A stretch of 64,000 nucleotides of DNA. Origin: Xanthocytophaga agilis. GTDB taxonomy: Bacteria > Bacteroidota > Bacteroidia > Cytophagales > 172606-1. The DNA lies in contig NZ_JASJOU010000018.1 in NCBI RefSeq assembly GCF_030068605.1, forward strand, positions 124,001-188,000, in the 5' to 3' direction. Shown one piece after another: positions 39,304 to 47,947 of this stretch (positions within the stretch are counted from its first letter, which is position 1; each line of letters opens with the position of its first letter). Below the pieces are notes generated by a model that worked only from the letters and a program-made list of their open reading frames with translations, did no database searches and had not been told where the DNA came from. The translations under genes and the position numbers were made by a program.

Positions 39304-39726
39304 TCACACATAGGTTGGTCGGGTAGTAATTGGCTGAAATGACTCAATGATTCGCTCCAGCGCTAAACATTCCCCTTTTGAGTGAGGTTTTACTACATAC
39401 GCTTTCACTCCCATTCTATAACAGCGTAGTATCCATTCTTCATTGCAATAATCTGCCAGACCTACAATGGGTACATATTTACACACAGAATTATTTCGAA
39501 TGGCTACAATTTGTTGAAAGTTGTCTCTCAGCATCATATCCACACTCCACAAAATCAGATCAGGCTGTATAGGTGCATAGCTAAGCCAGGCTAATGCCTG
39601 TTCATTTTCAGAAAGGGTAACAATCTGGCAATTGCTCAGAGATGTCTCCAGACAACAAGCCAGCTCCCAGCGGTAGTCAGCATTGTCTTCTATTAGTAGA
39701 ATCTGCTGTGTTGGAATAGATATCAT
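39304..39726 (-). CDS. Pseudo-receiver protein
   Basis: The ATG at 39726 (MISIPTQQILLIEDNADYRW) is preferred over an upstream start with no homology. The 140-residue protein has a receiver fold with an acidic N-terminal pair (IEDN) and the conserved Lys (VVKPHS). The segment that should hold the phospho-acceptor reads LILWSVDMML: the usual Asp position is Ser, although an Asp follows two residues later. It is thus probably not phosphorylated in the normal way and may act as a binding module. A 30-bp near-palindrome sits 72 bp upstream. Confidence 0.82.
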   Translation of the reverse strand: MISIPTQQILLIEDNADYRWELACCLETSLSNCQIVTLSENEQALAWLSYAPIQPDLILWSVDMMLRDNFQQIVAIRNNSVCKYVPIVGLADYCNEEWILRCYRMGVKAYVVKPHSKGECLALERIIESFQPITTRPTYV

Positions 39727-39797
39727 AAGCGTTAAAGAGGATAAATCTACATTGACGAAAACAAATTTGTACAATATCTATTGATATAGAAAGAGGG

Positions 39798-39827
39798 TAA
39801 ATACCTATTTTGCAAAACATGTATTTC
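39798..39827 (+). repeat. 30-bp near-palindrome, copy 4 of 9
   Basis: TAAATAC, CTA, core TTTTGCAAAA, CAT, GTATTTC. Left flank AGAGGG, right flank ACGCAG. It is 72 bp upstream of the pseudo-receiver gene. Confidence 0.82.
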
Positions 39828-39945
39828 ACGCAGGGCTATGTAATTTCCCCATAAGGTCATCTACAGAAGGTATTGATAACTAATCCTTTAACAATTGCTA
39901 GATTTATTTTTTATCTAGTGTAGATACAGTACAAAAAGGCAGGAA

Positions 39946-39975
39946 TTAAAAAAAGAGCCAGCAATCTGCCAGCTC
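39946..39975 (-). terminator. Terminator of the hydrolase pseudogene
   Basis: GAGC and GCA (from 39955) pair with TGC and GCTC (to 39975), interrupted by a CA/CA mismatch. On the minus strand the stem is followed by seven T residues. It lies 170 bp beyond the stop of the broken alpha/beta hydrolase. Confidence 0.7.
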
Positions 39976-40142
39976 CTTTTTACACTATACGTAAACTTAT
40001 TTTTGTGGGTAGATCCGAACAAAAAATGGACCTGGTTGTTTAAAATACTTTTTATTCCTTACTACAAGCTATTGTAAATAGAAGAGACGAAAGAAGTTAA
40101 TCTCCTAAAGAATAAAAAGCAGGCAGGTCACTCCTATTGCTG

Positions 40143-40926
40143 TTATCTGGCACCTTTGTTAAGGAAGTTTTCGTTCATTGGTACAACAAAATCACTTTCT
40201 GTAGAGTCTGTTTTTAGTGTTGTGATTTCGCTAATATACTCACCATGTCCACCGTGGATTATTGCCAGTTGTGAGTTGGGAATTAATCGATGCATTTCAG
40301 CAGCGTGTTCAGGAGTAATTATATCTTTTTCTCCAGCTATAATTAGCGTTGGGGTTTTAATGGATTGGATTTGCTTATCAGGAATATCTTTAAAACCAAC
40401 CATTCTTTTGGCATCTTTGTCGTGCATTATCTGTAAGCCCCCAGGGTCTGCTGCTACCTCTTTGTAGGCATCCTGCAGTAGTTGTGGCATATTTTCAAGC
40501 TGTGCTTGTTCCATAAAATTCCAAAATGCTGAAGGTACCCCATCACGCTTAGATAATGCTGAAACTGCAATCAGTGCGTTGACCCGTTCAGGATAACGAA
40601 TGGCTATTTGTAATGCTGTGGTTCCACCATTGCTAAACCCAAAGATATTCTGCTTTTTCAATGTTTAGAATGGTTAAAAGTGTGGCTACATCGTCAGCCT
40701 CCTGTTCAAATGAAAGTTCGTTTTCTCTGTCGTTTGTTCGTCAATGAGCCTGTAGTTCTACCGCAATAAGCTTCCTGTATTGTGCAAGCAGAGGTATGAT
40801 TCTTCCAAATGTTGTCTGAATAGTAGAGCCACCTCCATGAATTAATACAAGAGGTTTGCCTTCTCCATTTATTTCGTAATACATTTTTAGTCCGTTCACA
40901 TAAGAATAATCACTTTTAAAAGTCAA
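40143..40926 (-). pseudogene. Broken alpha/beta hydrolase gene
   Basis: Two frames together make one alpha/beta hydrolase. The first part (from 40926 down) reads NGLKMYYEINGEGKPLVLIH GGGS and runs into an in-frame TGA at 40741-40743, where intact relatives would have Gly in the HG motif. It continues open as NDRENELSFEQEADDVATLL, then needs a one-base frame change near 40650-40665 to join IFGFSNGGTTALQIA (nucleophile elbow with Ser) and the C-terminal half. That half has Asp in AGEKDIITPEHA and His in HGGHGEY. No ATG exists in the upstream part of the frame. One nonsense and at least one frameshift mark it as inactive. Confidence 0.85.
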
Positions 40927-41307
40927 ATGGTCAGTTTTGGTAGTTGTTATAAGATCAGGTGTTGCTACTAAAAAGGGTATAAAGGATGAATATCTGTAAG
41001 TTTGAATTCAAAGGGTTATTCATACTAAAGAAATTATTCAAGACAGAAAAGAAAAAAGTCATCAGTTATAGAATAGTTAATAAGCAGAGTGAGGGATTTT
41101 ATAGTCATACCGAAAAAGTTAGTGTAGAGATATGTAAACTTCGGGAAGTCTTCTTACGCATTGGAAACGCCTTATTACCAATGTATTATGGACTTTTCCT
41201 GTATATAACTAGATTAGATCGTGTTTCACCGTATAGTTGGTGAAATTATCCGGATAATGGCATTATTTTTTTCCTTTCAAGATGCACTAGGGTTAGAGTT
41301 GAGAATG

Positions 41308-41343
41308 AAAAAGCCAGACGACAGACAATGTGTCCGGCTTTTT
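41308..41343 (+). terminator. Hairpin with T-run
   Basis: AAAAAGCC (41308-41315) and GGCTTTTT (41336-41343) pair, with additional GAC/GTC pairing inside. T residues follow on both strands. It lies in the 464-bp gap 40927-41390. An 85-codon plus-strand frame at 40986-41243 precedes it but has no recognisable domain and is not called. Confidence 0.65.
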
Positions 41344-41390
41344 CTTATCTGATTATGTATATATGTGTAAATAGTGAAATGTGAAAATGT

Positions 41391-41732
41391 ATGAATACAT
41401 CCCATACTCCTCTTTCTACTACAGACAGCCAAAAGGCACTGGTAGCCATATTGGAAGAAATTGAGAAGCTGACTCCTTGTCTGGCAGATGCGCACGCTCC
41501 AATAGCATTGCGGTCTCTTATCTGGGTGGCTTGTGAGACAATTAGTGGATTTGCTTTGGCTCCGGATCAATCACTCACTTGTTTGGTGCGCAAACGATTG
41601 TGTACTGCTTTGGAAAATGCACAGGCGTTGATGGGAGAGCATGATGTCTGTCAGGAGAGATCTGTAGATGATCTGAGCCGGATCAGTGCAGAAGTGTATT
41701 TGTCTATTGACATGTATCGCCGGACAATTTAA
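41391..41732 (+). CDS. Hypothetical helical protein
   Basis: The 113-residue protein has an ATG start, balanced composition and predicted helices (KALVAILEEIEKLTPCLADA, RLCTALENAQALMGEHDVCQ). Four Cys residues are present (CLAD, ACET, TCLV/LCTA, DVCQ) but not in a zinc-like spacing. I do not recognise the family. It lies convergent to the GAF kinase gene, 80 bp from its stop. Coding status is probable but unproven. Confidence 0.5.
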   Translation: MNTSHTPLSTTDSQKALVAILEEIEKLTPCLADAHAPIALRSLIWVACETISGFALAPDQSLTCLVRKRLCTALENAQALMGEHDVCQERSVDDLSRISAEVYLSIDMYRRTI

Positions 41733-41811
41733 TCTTATTGCTTGTTTTAATTCAGGTGCGGTACAGGCATCAGTATATCCTGTTAAGTCAGATGGTTATG
41801 TTTGTCATGTA

Positions 41812-43062
41812 TCATTCCTGAGTCAATGGCAGAATAATAGAAAAGGTTGTTTCTATGCCAGGTTCTGATTTAACACTGATGCTACCTTGATGACTACGTA
41901 CAATTCTGCGACAATCGGAAAGTGTTATATCGCGATTTTCCAGAACCTGATCATAGGATAACGGATTCAGGATATCGAAAATCTTTTCCTGTTGTAATTG
42001 AGGAATACCAACACCTTTATCATTAACACAAATCTCAACAAATTTTGAGTCATTACCCATCATTTCGTAGATCCCCAGCTCACTTTCAAAGGTCTGGACT
42101 ACACTAATATGAATCTGGGCGGCTTGCTCTGGTTTGGCAAAGCGAATAGCATTACGGATCAGATGAGTAAAGAGCTGAGATAGTTGAGGACGAACTGCTT
42201 CAATGACTGGCAGGTTTTCCAGGGTTATGAGGGTAGATTTTTGTTTTAGTTCTGTTTGAAGCTGACCCAGTATTTCCTGGATTAACTGGTTTAAGTCAAC
42301 TTTCTCAAAGTTATTTTGTGTATTGGCAAAACTTGAATAACGAGATAAGTCACTGACCATTTTAGTAAATCGCTGTGCTTTTGTATGTATTTTCAAAGCC
42401 AGTAACTTTGCCTTCTCATTTTCATTCTGTTCTGTTGCTTCTATAAGCATTGTTGTAAACATACGAAGGTGTCGTAAGGGCTCCTGCAGATTATGATTGG
42501 AAATAAACTGATATCGTCGGTTTTCTTCCTGTGCATCTTTCAACTGTCTATGCAGGTTGTTTATCTGATTGTTGTCTTTATCAAATAAGCCCATATTCTG
42601 CAAATGCAAAGATATCAGATTGGCAAACAAGCTGAACATACCGATAGTGCCGGGATTATTCAACAACGCAGGTTTAGGGTCAATGGCAAACAGGGTACCA
42701 AAAAATTCTCCATTTTTAAGCAGAATAGGCACCGAAATATAACTTTCAAATCCATATAACTTGGGGGTGGGGTGATTACAGAAGTAATCATGCTGAGACA
42801 CATGGTCTATTGCAATGGCTTGATTGTCATGACGAACCTCTTGACAGATAGTAGTTTGAATAGGTAGTTCTTCACCCGATTTAAGTCCGAAAGCAATTTC
42901 ATCATGTACACAGCACGCCATCCAACGTTCTGCTGTCACTCTGGCAACCGCTGCGAATCCCATACCAGTTGTTTTACAAACAACTTCCAGCAGGTTCTGT
43001 ATAATGGGAATTTGCTTTACTTTTTCAACATCTGTTCTTAAACTACGAAGTTCACTATCCAT
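41812..43062 (-). CDS. GAF-domain sensor histidine kinase
   Basis: The 416-residue soluble kinase has a GAF domain (about 20-165, FAAVARVTAERWMACCVHDE, YISVPILLKNGEFFGTLFAI). A HisKA domain follows with His in FISNHNLQEPLRHLRMF (about residue 200), then a HATPase domain (about 270-416, HLIRNAIRFAKPEQ, NDKGVGIP, ISVKSEPGIETTFSIILP). The GAF type (CQEVRHDNQAIAIDHVSQHD) is the one common in phytochrome-like and redox-responsive bacterial kinases. In place of the second glycine box it has LSDCRRIVRSHQG. No adjacent response regulator is present. Confidence 0.92.
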   Translation of the reverse strand: MDSELRSLRTDVEKVKQIPIIQNLLEVVCKTTGMGFAAVARVTAERWMACCVHDEIAFGLKSGEELPIQTTICQEVRHDNQAIAIDHVSQHDYFCNHPTPKLYGFESYISVPILLKNGEFFGTLFAIDPKPALLNNPGTIGMFSLFANLISLHLQNMGLFDKDNNQINNLHRQLKDAQEENRRYQFISNHNLQEPLRHLRMFTTMLIEATEQNENEKAKLLALKIHTKAQRFTKMVSDLSRYSSFANTQNNFEKVDLNQLIQEILGQLQTELKQKSTLITLENLPVIEAVRPQLSQLFTHLIRNAIRFAKPEQAAQIHISVVQTFESELGIYEMMGNDSKFVEICVNDKGVGIPQLQQEKIFDILNPLSYDQVLENRDITLSDCRRIVRSHQGSISVKSEPGIETTFSIILPLTQE

Positions 43063-43627
43063 TTTTATCCACAGACTAATAGTTTTATAGTTCCAGCGAT
43101 AGTTTTACTACACACTAAAACTATATCCATATCTGGATCAGAGGATATAAAGGTATGAAAATTATCCTCAAAAAGATTACTGTTACATATGGGTTTACTA
43201 TATCTATCTAATCACAAAAAAACTTCTCATTTATAGCAGATAGAGTGAAAGGTTGTAAGTCGTATCCTGATAGTATCAGGATTCATCCCTTAGTACAGGT
43301 ACAGCCAATTGAAATTGTTTTTATCTTCTATCTCTCGTCTGAACGTAATTTTATACAGGCATCAATCACTGTATACACCTGATTACTATTATCGTACAGG
43401 TCATAGAGTGTATGGAATGTGTTATTCTCATAGCTTATAAAAGCTTTTTGGGCTTGCTGTAGACCAATAAGTAGTCTATCGAAACAAAAGGGGTTACTTT
43501 TATTACTAGCAGCTTGCCCTTTGTTGACAATTGCAGGTAAAGCTTTATGTCTGCTTTTACAGGTAGATTGCATTCTACAATTTGAGTATCTGAAACATAC
43601 TTATGCTCATAAAATGATTTTGAATGT
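43063..43627. other. Intergenic region with a doubtful 81-codon frame
   Basis: Upstream of the GAF kinase. A minus-strand frame at 43328-43573 begins MQSTCKSRHKALPAIVNKGQ and ends DACIKLRSDER; it has an ATG and reasonable composition but no recognisable domain, so I treat it as uncertain. No hairpin or repeat is evident. Confidence 0.3.
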
Positions 43628-43636
43628 AAAAAGATC

Positions 43637-43753
43637 ATGGAGTGGCGAAAGTACTGGCTACAGCAGATGCAGGAAGAAAAATGGGCATTGCTGATGTATC
43701 ATGATAGGCAGGAATTAATAAGAAGTTTTTCTGAAGTACTGGAAATCTTATAA
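43637..43753 (+). CDS. Possible 38-residue helical protein
   Basis: An ATG-started frame encodes MEWRKYWLQQMQEEKWALL and ends RSFSEVLEIL. It is strongly amphipathic and faintly resembles the DR-EL-...-LE part of the three small coiled-coil proteins in this window (NR-EL-ELLQ). It is too short to be sure. It could be a degenerate fourth member of that family. Confidence 0.3.
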   Translation: MEWRKYWLQQMQEEKWALLMYHDRQELIRSFSEVLEIL

Positions 43754-43995
43754 TGTTGGTTGCCGAAAATAACATTTTTATAGTCAGTATCTCCTCTCTT
43801 CATCCAGAGAGGTATGTAGACCTTATCTTGGAGAACTACTGTTCGTATAACGAGTCAATTCAGAGAATGAACAAAAAAATCAATAGCTTTACTGAATCAC
43901 AGTTTATCTGAATTCTTCAGCGGATAGAAATCGATAAATTATGCTGGGCTTTTTCCAATACTGCATGTATACAATCAGATAGAAAGGAGATAGTG

Positions 43996-44835
43996 ATGGT
44001 TTTTACTATATACAACTACGTTTCTGACAAGAAAGCGCAGAGAAATAAAATATTTCTTGAACAAAACCTTATTACGTTAGTAGAACAGGGAGAAAAAGTG
44101 GTGCACTATGCGAATAATGCGACAATAATCACTGATACTCAGTTTGCATTACTTTCTTCGGGGAATTGTTTGATGACAGAAAAATTGCCTGTGAACAATA
44201 TGTATTGCAGCACTATGTTTTTCTTTGATAACTCAGCACTAACAAAATTCTTTATAAAATATGCTTCTCTCATTGATAAGATTTCATCAAAGGTTGGTAA
44301 AGCAAAAGAGCCATTTGTTGTTTTTCAGAAAGATGATTTTGTCAGAAGCTACATAACTTCTCTTAAGCTCATCCATTCACAGACATCCGCTTTTTCAGAA
44401 ATGAAGCTAGAACTGAAATTTGAAGAGTTAATGCTGCATCTTTTGGAGAAATACCCGGAATCCATTCTGTCTTTTCAGCTTAGCAACCAAAACGAGTATT
44501 CAGACTTAGAACTACGAAAAGCCGTTGAGCAAAATATAACTAACAATTTAACTTTAGAGGAATTAGCTTTTTTGTGTCACACCAGTGTTTCTACTTTCAA
44601 ACGGAGATTTCTCAAGCTATACAATCTTACTCCACGTCAGTACTTTTTACAACGAAAAATGGAAATAGCCTCTTCCCTGTTGTTACAAAATGAAAATCCA
44701 GGTGAAGTGTTTTACAAAGTAGGTTTCGAAAACCACTCTAGCTTTTCGCAGTCATTCAAACAAATGTATGGTGTCAGTCCTAAGCAGTTCCAGCAACAAA
44801 AATTGACCTTTTCCCAACAATCTTTGATTGATTAG
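43996..44835 (+). CDS. AraC-family transcriptional regulator
   Basis: The ATG at 43996 follows an unusually good ribosome-binding site (AGGAG, 43985-43989), rare in this phylum. The 279-residue protein has a cupin-like N-terminal domain (NLITLVEQGEKVVHYAN) and a C-terminal AraC domain: helix-turn-helix one LTLEELAFLCHTSVSTFKRR, two GEVFYKVGFENHSSFSQSFK, then GVSPKQF. It lies 59 bp upstream of the PEBP gene on the same strand, but a -7 promoter element sits between them, so it may regulate that gene. The effector is unknown. Confidence 0.9.
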   Translation: MVFTIYNYVSDKKAQRNKIFLEQNLITLVEQGEKVVHYANNATIITDTQFALLSSGNCLMTEKLPVNNMYCSTMFFFDNSALTKFFIKYASLIDKISSKVGKAKEPFVVFQKDDFVRSYITSLKLIHSQTSAFSEMKLELKFEELMLHLLEKYPESILSFQLSNQNEYSDLELRKAVEQNITNNLTLEELAFLCHTSVSTFKRRFLKLYNLTPRQYFLQRKMEIASSLLLQNENPGEVFYKVGFENHSSFSQSFKQMYGVSPKQFQQQKLTFSQQSLID

Positions 44836-44861
44836 CTATAATGCAACTGTATGCTCGCATC

Positions 44862-44869
44862 TAACTTTG
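44862..44869 (+). promoter_or_regulatory. Candidate -7 promoter element
   Basis: TAACTTTG matches TAnnTTTG and is 25 bp before the PEBP gene start. No TTG is seen at the expected -33 position, so an activator, possibly the preceding AraC protein, may be needed. Confidence 0.5.
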
Positions 44870-44894
44870 CGTAACATTTAAAACGTAAAGAGAA

Positions 44895-45413
44895 ATGAAG
44901 ACCAAAGCATCAGCAATTATTGAACAGGCCAATACAGGCATTAGTGCTACACAGACATTTACACTGAAAAGTCATGAGGTAGGAGGACAATTCACCAACA
45001 GGCATTTTGGTAATCGCCCGGCTTGTCCGGGTGAAAACATTTCACCTGAGCTGCACTGGGAGAATGCACCTGAAGAAACAAAAGCATTCGCAGTAACAAT
45101 GTATGATATAGACGCACCAACAGGGAGCGGACTCTGGCATTGGGTAGTATATAATATGCCTTCTACTGTGACATCACTCGCCAGTGATGCAGGAAGCCTA
45201 TCTACAAACAATTTACCTGAGGGTGCTATTGGCGGATTGAATGATGTTGGTGTAAAGGGTTATTTTGGTCCTTGTCCACCTGCAGGCGAATTGCATCGCT
45301 ATATCATTACCGTCTATGCATTGAAAGAACCTATCCAGATAAATGAAAAGGCAAGTGCTGCACTCACCAGTTTTATGTTGAATATGAACACACTTGCAAA
45401 GGCTTCACTATAG
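44895..45413 (+). CDS. YbhB/YbcL-type PEBP protein
   Basis: This 172-residue protein is of the phosphatidylethanolamine-binding/Raf-kinase-inhibitor-like family. The conserved ligand-pocket motifs are visible: CPGENISPELHWENAP, then TMYDIDAPTGSGLWHWVVYN and YFGPCPPAGELHRYIITVYAL. It has no signal peptide, so it is cytoplasmic. Bacterial members bind small anionic ligands, but their function is not settled. Probably controlled by the AraC gene upstream. Confidence 0.94.
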   Translation: MKTKASAIIEQANTGISATQTFTLKSHEVGGQFTNRHFGNRPACPGENISPELHWENAPEETKAFAVTMYDIDAPTGSGLWHWVVYNMPSTVTSLASDAGSLSTNNLPEGAIGGLNDVGVKGYFGPCPPAGELHRYIITVYALKEPIQINEKASAALTSFMLNMNTLAKASL

Positions 45414-45594
45414 TATATGCACAGCAGTAAAAATTAGTAAACTCCATTCTGTTCTCTTTCTGCCAACAGAAACTGCTGGTCCAGTTTCATAACAACATCT
45501 TCTCCTGGATCTATAGGTTGTTGCTGCAGAAAAATATTTTTTTCTATTCACAACTCGTGTCTTTTATAAAACCATTATATCTCCCTGATAAAAA

Positions 45595-46095
45595 ATGAAC
45601 AAGAAATATTTTCTGGAATTAGCTGATTATACTATTTGGGCAAATGGTATAATTATCAAATGGCTGAATCAAATCAATGATGAACAGTGGGAACAGGTTA
45701 TATGTAGCAGTTTTAGCAGTATTAAACAAACTACTCTTCATATTGTTAGTGCTCAAAAAATATGGATTGATTACTGGAAAAATATTCCTGAACCCGCTTT
45801 TCTATCTGTCGAATTCAAGGGTACAAAGACTGATCTGATAGAGATTTGGGATAAGTTATCTAATGATTTGAAAAATTTCATTGAAATATACCCTGAAGAC
45901 AAATATCTGCAACCCGTCACTTTCAGATGGCCGAGAGGAGGAGAAGGGAAAATGGAGTTTTGGCAATCATTTACTCACATGCTTAACCATACCACCTACC
46001 ATCGTGGGCAACTAGTCACTTTGTTGCGTCAGGCTAACTTCACAGCACTCACTTCAACAGATTTAGCTACTTACTATCATATAGTAAAGCACTAA
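45595..46095 (+). CDS. DinB-family protein
   Basis: This is a 166-residue four-helix DinB-like protein. The family's metal-binding histidines are suggested by QTTLHIVSAQKIW (helix 2) and HMLNHTTYHRGQLVTLLRQ (helix 4). DinB-superfamily members are metal-dependent enzymes such as thiol transferases (bacillithiol or mycothiol S-transferases). The substrate here is unknown. The gene lies 180 bp after the PEBP gene on the same strand. Confidence 0.9.
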   Translation: MNKKYFLELADYTIWANGIIIKWLNQINDEQWEQVICSSFSSIKQTTLHIVSAQKIWIDYWKNIPEPAFLSVEFKGTKTDLIEIWDKLSNDLKNFIEIYPEDKYLQPVTFRWPRGGEGKMEFWQSFTHMLNHTTYHRGQLVTLLRQANFTALTSTDLATYYHIVKH

Positions 46096-46414
46096 CTCTG
46101 ATACAAGTAACTTTCTTTTGTTTTTCCGAAAGATTCTTCTGATAAATAAATCAATCTTAATTTGGACATATAGTTATGTATCATGTAGGGTCCCTTTGTC
46201 ACAGAATTCTTTTAGGGAGTATCAAAATAGTGGTAATAGTGGTAGACTGAAATACTTCTGACCAATAGTACTCAGATAGTGGGAACAAGCAATATTCCTT
46301 TTTTAAGTTTATATAAAGATAACGCGAAAAAGAGTCAGTAAGAGTATTGAGAATGCAATCAAAAAAGTTACATCTATATATTAGATCATACTTTACCCAG
46401 GTATGTAGGATAGA
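46096..46414. other. Intergenic gap between convergent genes
   Basis: This 319-bp AT-rich gap lies between the DinB and Kunitz genes. I see no strong hairpin, repeat or coding frame. Confidence 0.4.
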
Positions 46415-46660
46415 TTAGTCACCAGTCTGATTGCATTCACATTCCTTACAGGCTTCCAATGTTTCAAAGGGAACCACTCCCCCACATCCTCCGTAGATAA
46501 ACTCTTTACATTTTTTTTCCTCTTTGTCATAGTAATACCTAGGCATATAAGCATAACAAAGTCCTGGATCAGGTTCAAGCTGGCATCGTTCTGATGTTAC
46601 ACAGTCTTTTTTGCACATGGACAAACTAACGACAAGAAGAAGTAAACCAATGGATCTCAT
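46415..46660 (-). CDS. Kunitz/BPTI-domain lipoprotein
   Basis: The 81-residue protein has a lipoprotein signal ([18 protein letters not shown], lipobox Cys16) followed by a single Kunitz domain. Cys26, Cys35, Cys51, Cys59, Cys71 and Cys74 or Cys76 match the BPTI pattern. The spacings are 8, 15 and 7 residues exactly as in BPTI, then 11 (usually 12) and 2 or 4 (usually 3). The signature [20 protein letters not shown] is unmistakable. The expected P1 residue after Cys35 is Tyr, suggesting a chymotrypsin-like target. Kunitz domains are mostly animal proteins and rare in bacteria. It may inhibit proteases at the cell surface. Confidence 0.9.
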   Translation of the reverse strand: MRSIGLLLLVVSLSMCKKDCVTSERCQLEPDPGLCYAYMPRYYYDKEEKKCKEFIYGGCGGVVPFETLEACKECECNQTGD

Positions 46661-46728
46661 AGATGTTAAGGTTTAAGTTCATATTCCATGACCCTATAAA
46701 ATCTTAAAAGGTTGCATTTAGTTTAATT

Positions 46729-47481
46729 TTAGTCTACTAACTGGGTACAAAATGTAAGCAGCTTGTGCAAATCGTGAGGGTCTTTGAAGTTAATAGGATT
46801 ATCAATCAGGTATTGGTCAATCTCCTTTCGGTGTCGGGAAAATATCTTTCGTACAGCATAGGATCTGGCTTTATGAACACGGTTATTGTGATCAACAAAA
46901 TAATAATATATTTTTTTACGAAAGGTTAATGTATATTTGGTTTCTTGCCTGAATAACTTATTTGATTCGATAGTTCCGTCCTCTGAAGTTTCAAGGCTAT
47001 GTCCACGATTGCCATAAATTGTGGGACCAAAATATCCGGAAAATCTCCCATTCTTACCTTTTGATCCTTCTAGTGTAAATAGTTGTTTTTCGGCTAGTTT
47101 GACAGATGAATACATTGTAGCGACATTTACATATCCATTCTCTGAATCATAATAAAATAGTTTATCATCTATCTTAACCTGTTGTATAAGCTTTTCCTGA
47201 GCAAAAGACAATGTATCGCCCTTTGAATTGATAAATTGGATTTCTCCAAATAATCGGTTGTAATTCAGTAAAGCTCCCACCACCTGTCCGTTGTGAAAGC
47301 TGATAGTACCTTGTCTAAAATTGCTAAATGTATATTGATCGTTAAACGGAATTATTCTGATAGGTATCTGGCCTGGCTCTACCACAAATTTCTGATCAGC
47401 CTGAGCAGATAGATCTGTCACAAAACCGAGTAAGGCTGTAAATACTATGACTAAGAGCAAAATGTAATCTTTCTTTTTCAT
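46729..47481 (-). CDS. Secreted protein of unknown function
   Basis: The 250-residue protein has a signal peptide (MKKKDYILLLVIVFTALLGF, cut near LSAQA). The mature part is mostly beta-strand-like with repeated aromatic residues (KYTLTFRKKIYYYFVDHNNR) and a basic helical C-terminus (VRKIFSRHRKEIDQYL). It resembles uncharacterised Bacteroidota periplasmic proteins; I do not recognise a named family. It lies 68 bp upstream of the Kunitz gene on the same strand, so they may be co-transcribed. Confidence 0.75.
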   Translation of the reverse strand: MKKKDYILLLVIVFTALLGFVTDLSAQADQKFVVEPGQIPIRIIPFNDQYTFSNFRQGTISFHNGQVVGALLNYNRLFGEIQFINSKGDTLSFAQEKLIQQVKIDDKLFYYDSENGYVNVATMYSSVKLAEKQLFTLEGSKGKNGRFSGYFGPTIYGNRGHSLETSEDGTIESNKLFRQETKYTLTFRKKIYYYFVDHNNRVHKARSYAVRKIFSRHRKEIDQYLIDNPINFKDPHDLHKLLTFCTQLVD

Positions 47482-47947
47482 ACAAATAATAGATTGAGAA
47501 AGCAGTTACAAGTGAAATAGAAAGGGCTCCCTTAAAAAATACTATCTCTCAGGAAGATTGTGTATCTTCCTGTTAGCAGTTTTAGCAGAAAATGTATGGT
47601 TTGGCTTGTTAGTATTTGTGCACAAAGTTTGTGCCGGACTTTGGTCGGTATAAGTATATTTGTTGTGTAGAGGAAAATGAATTTTACGCTATTATTACCC
47701 TTTCCGATAAATGACATTGGAAAGTAACAGATTGAAAAAGAAGCCAAAACCAATTATTTTTTTCTTTTGCTTCTTAGAGAGAATTTCACAAATTTATGAA
47801 AGTGACAGGCATAATTTTTTATATATTAGCCTGTGCTATCAACTCCTTTATAGAAAGGTTAAAAATGAGTAAAAAAGCTCAAAATTATCTCTGATTGGCA
47901 ACAGGATTGTAGCCTTATTTGCCACACTTACTCAATCAAAAGAAATT
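47482..47947. other. Divergent promoter region
   Basis: This gap separates the secreted-protein gene from the NarL-type regulator. It is AT-rich with no clear palindrome. A 73-codon minus-strand frame in it has poor composition and is not called. Confidence 0.4.

Noticed and set aside
40986-41243. 85-codon plus-strand frame before a terminator hairpin
   Set aside because: The hairpin gives mild support, but the sequence is AT-driven Lys/Leu/Ile-rich and overlaps the upstream part of the hydrolase pseudogene.
47532-47753. 73-codon minus-strand frame
   Set aside because: Poor composition in a divergent promoter region.
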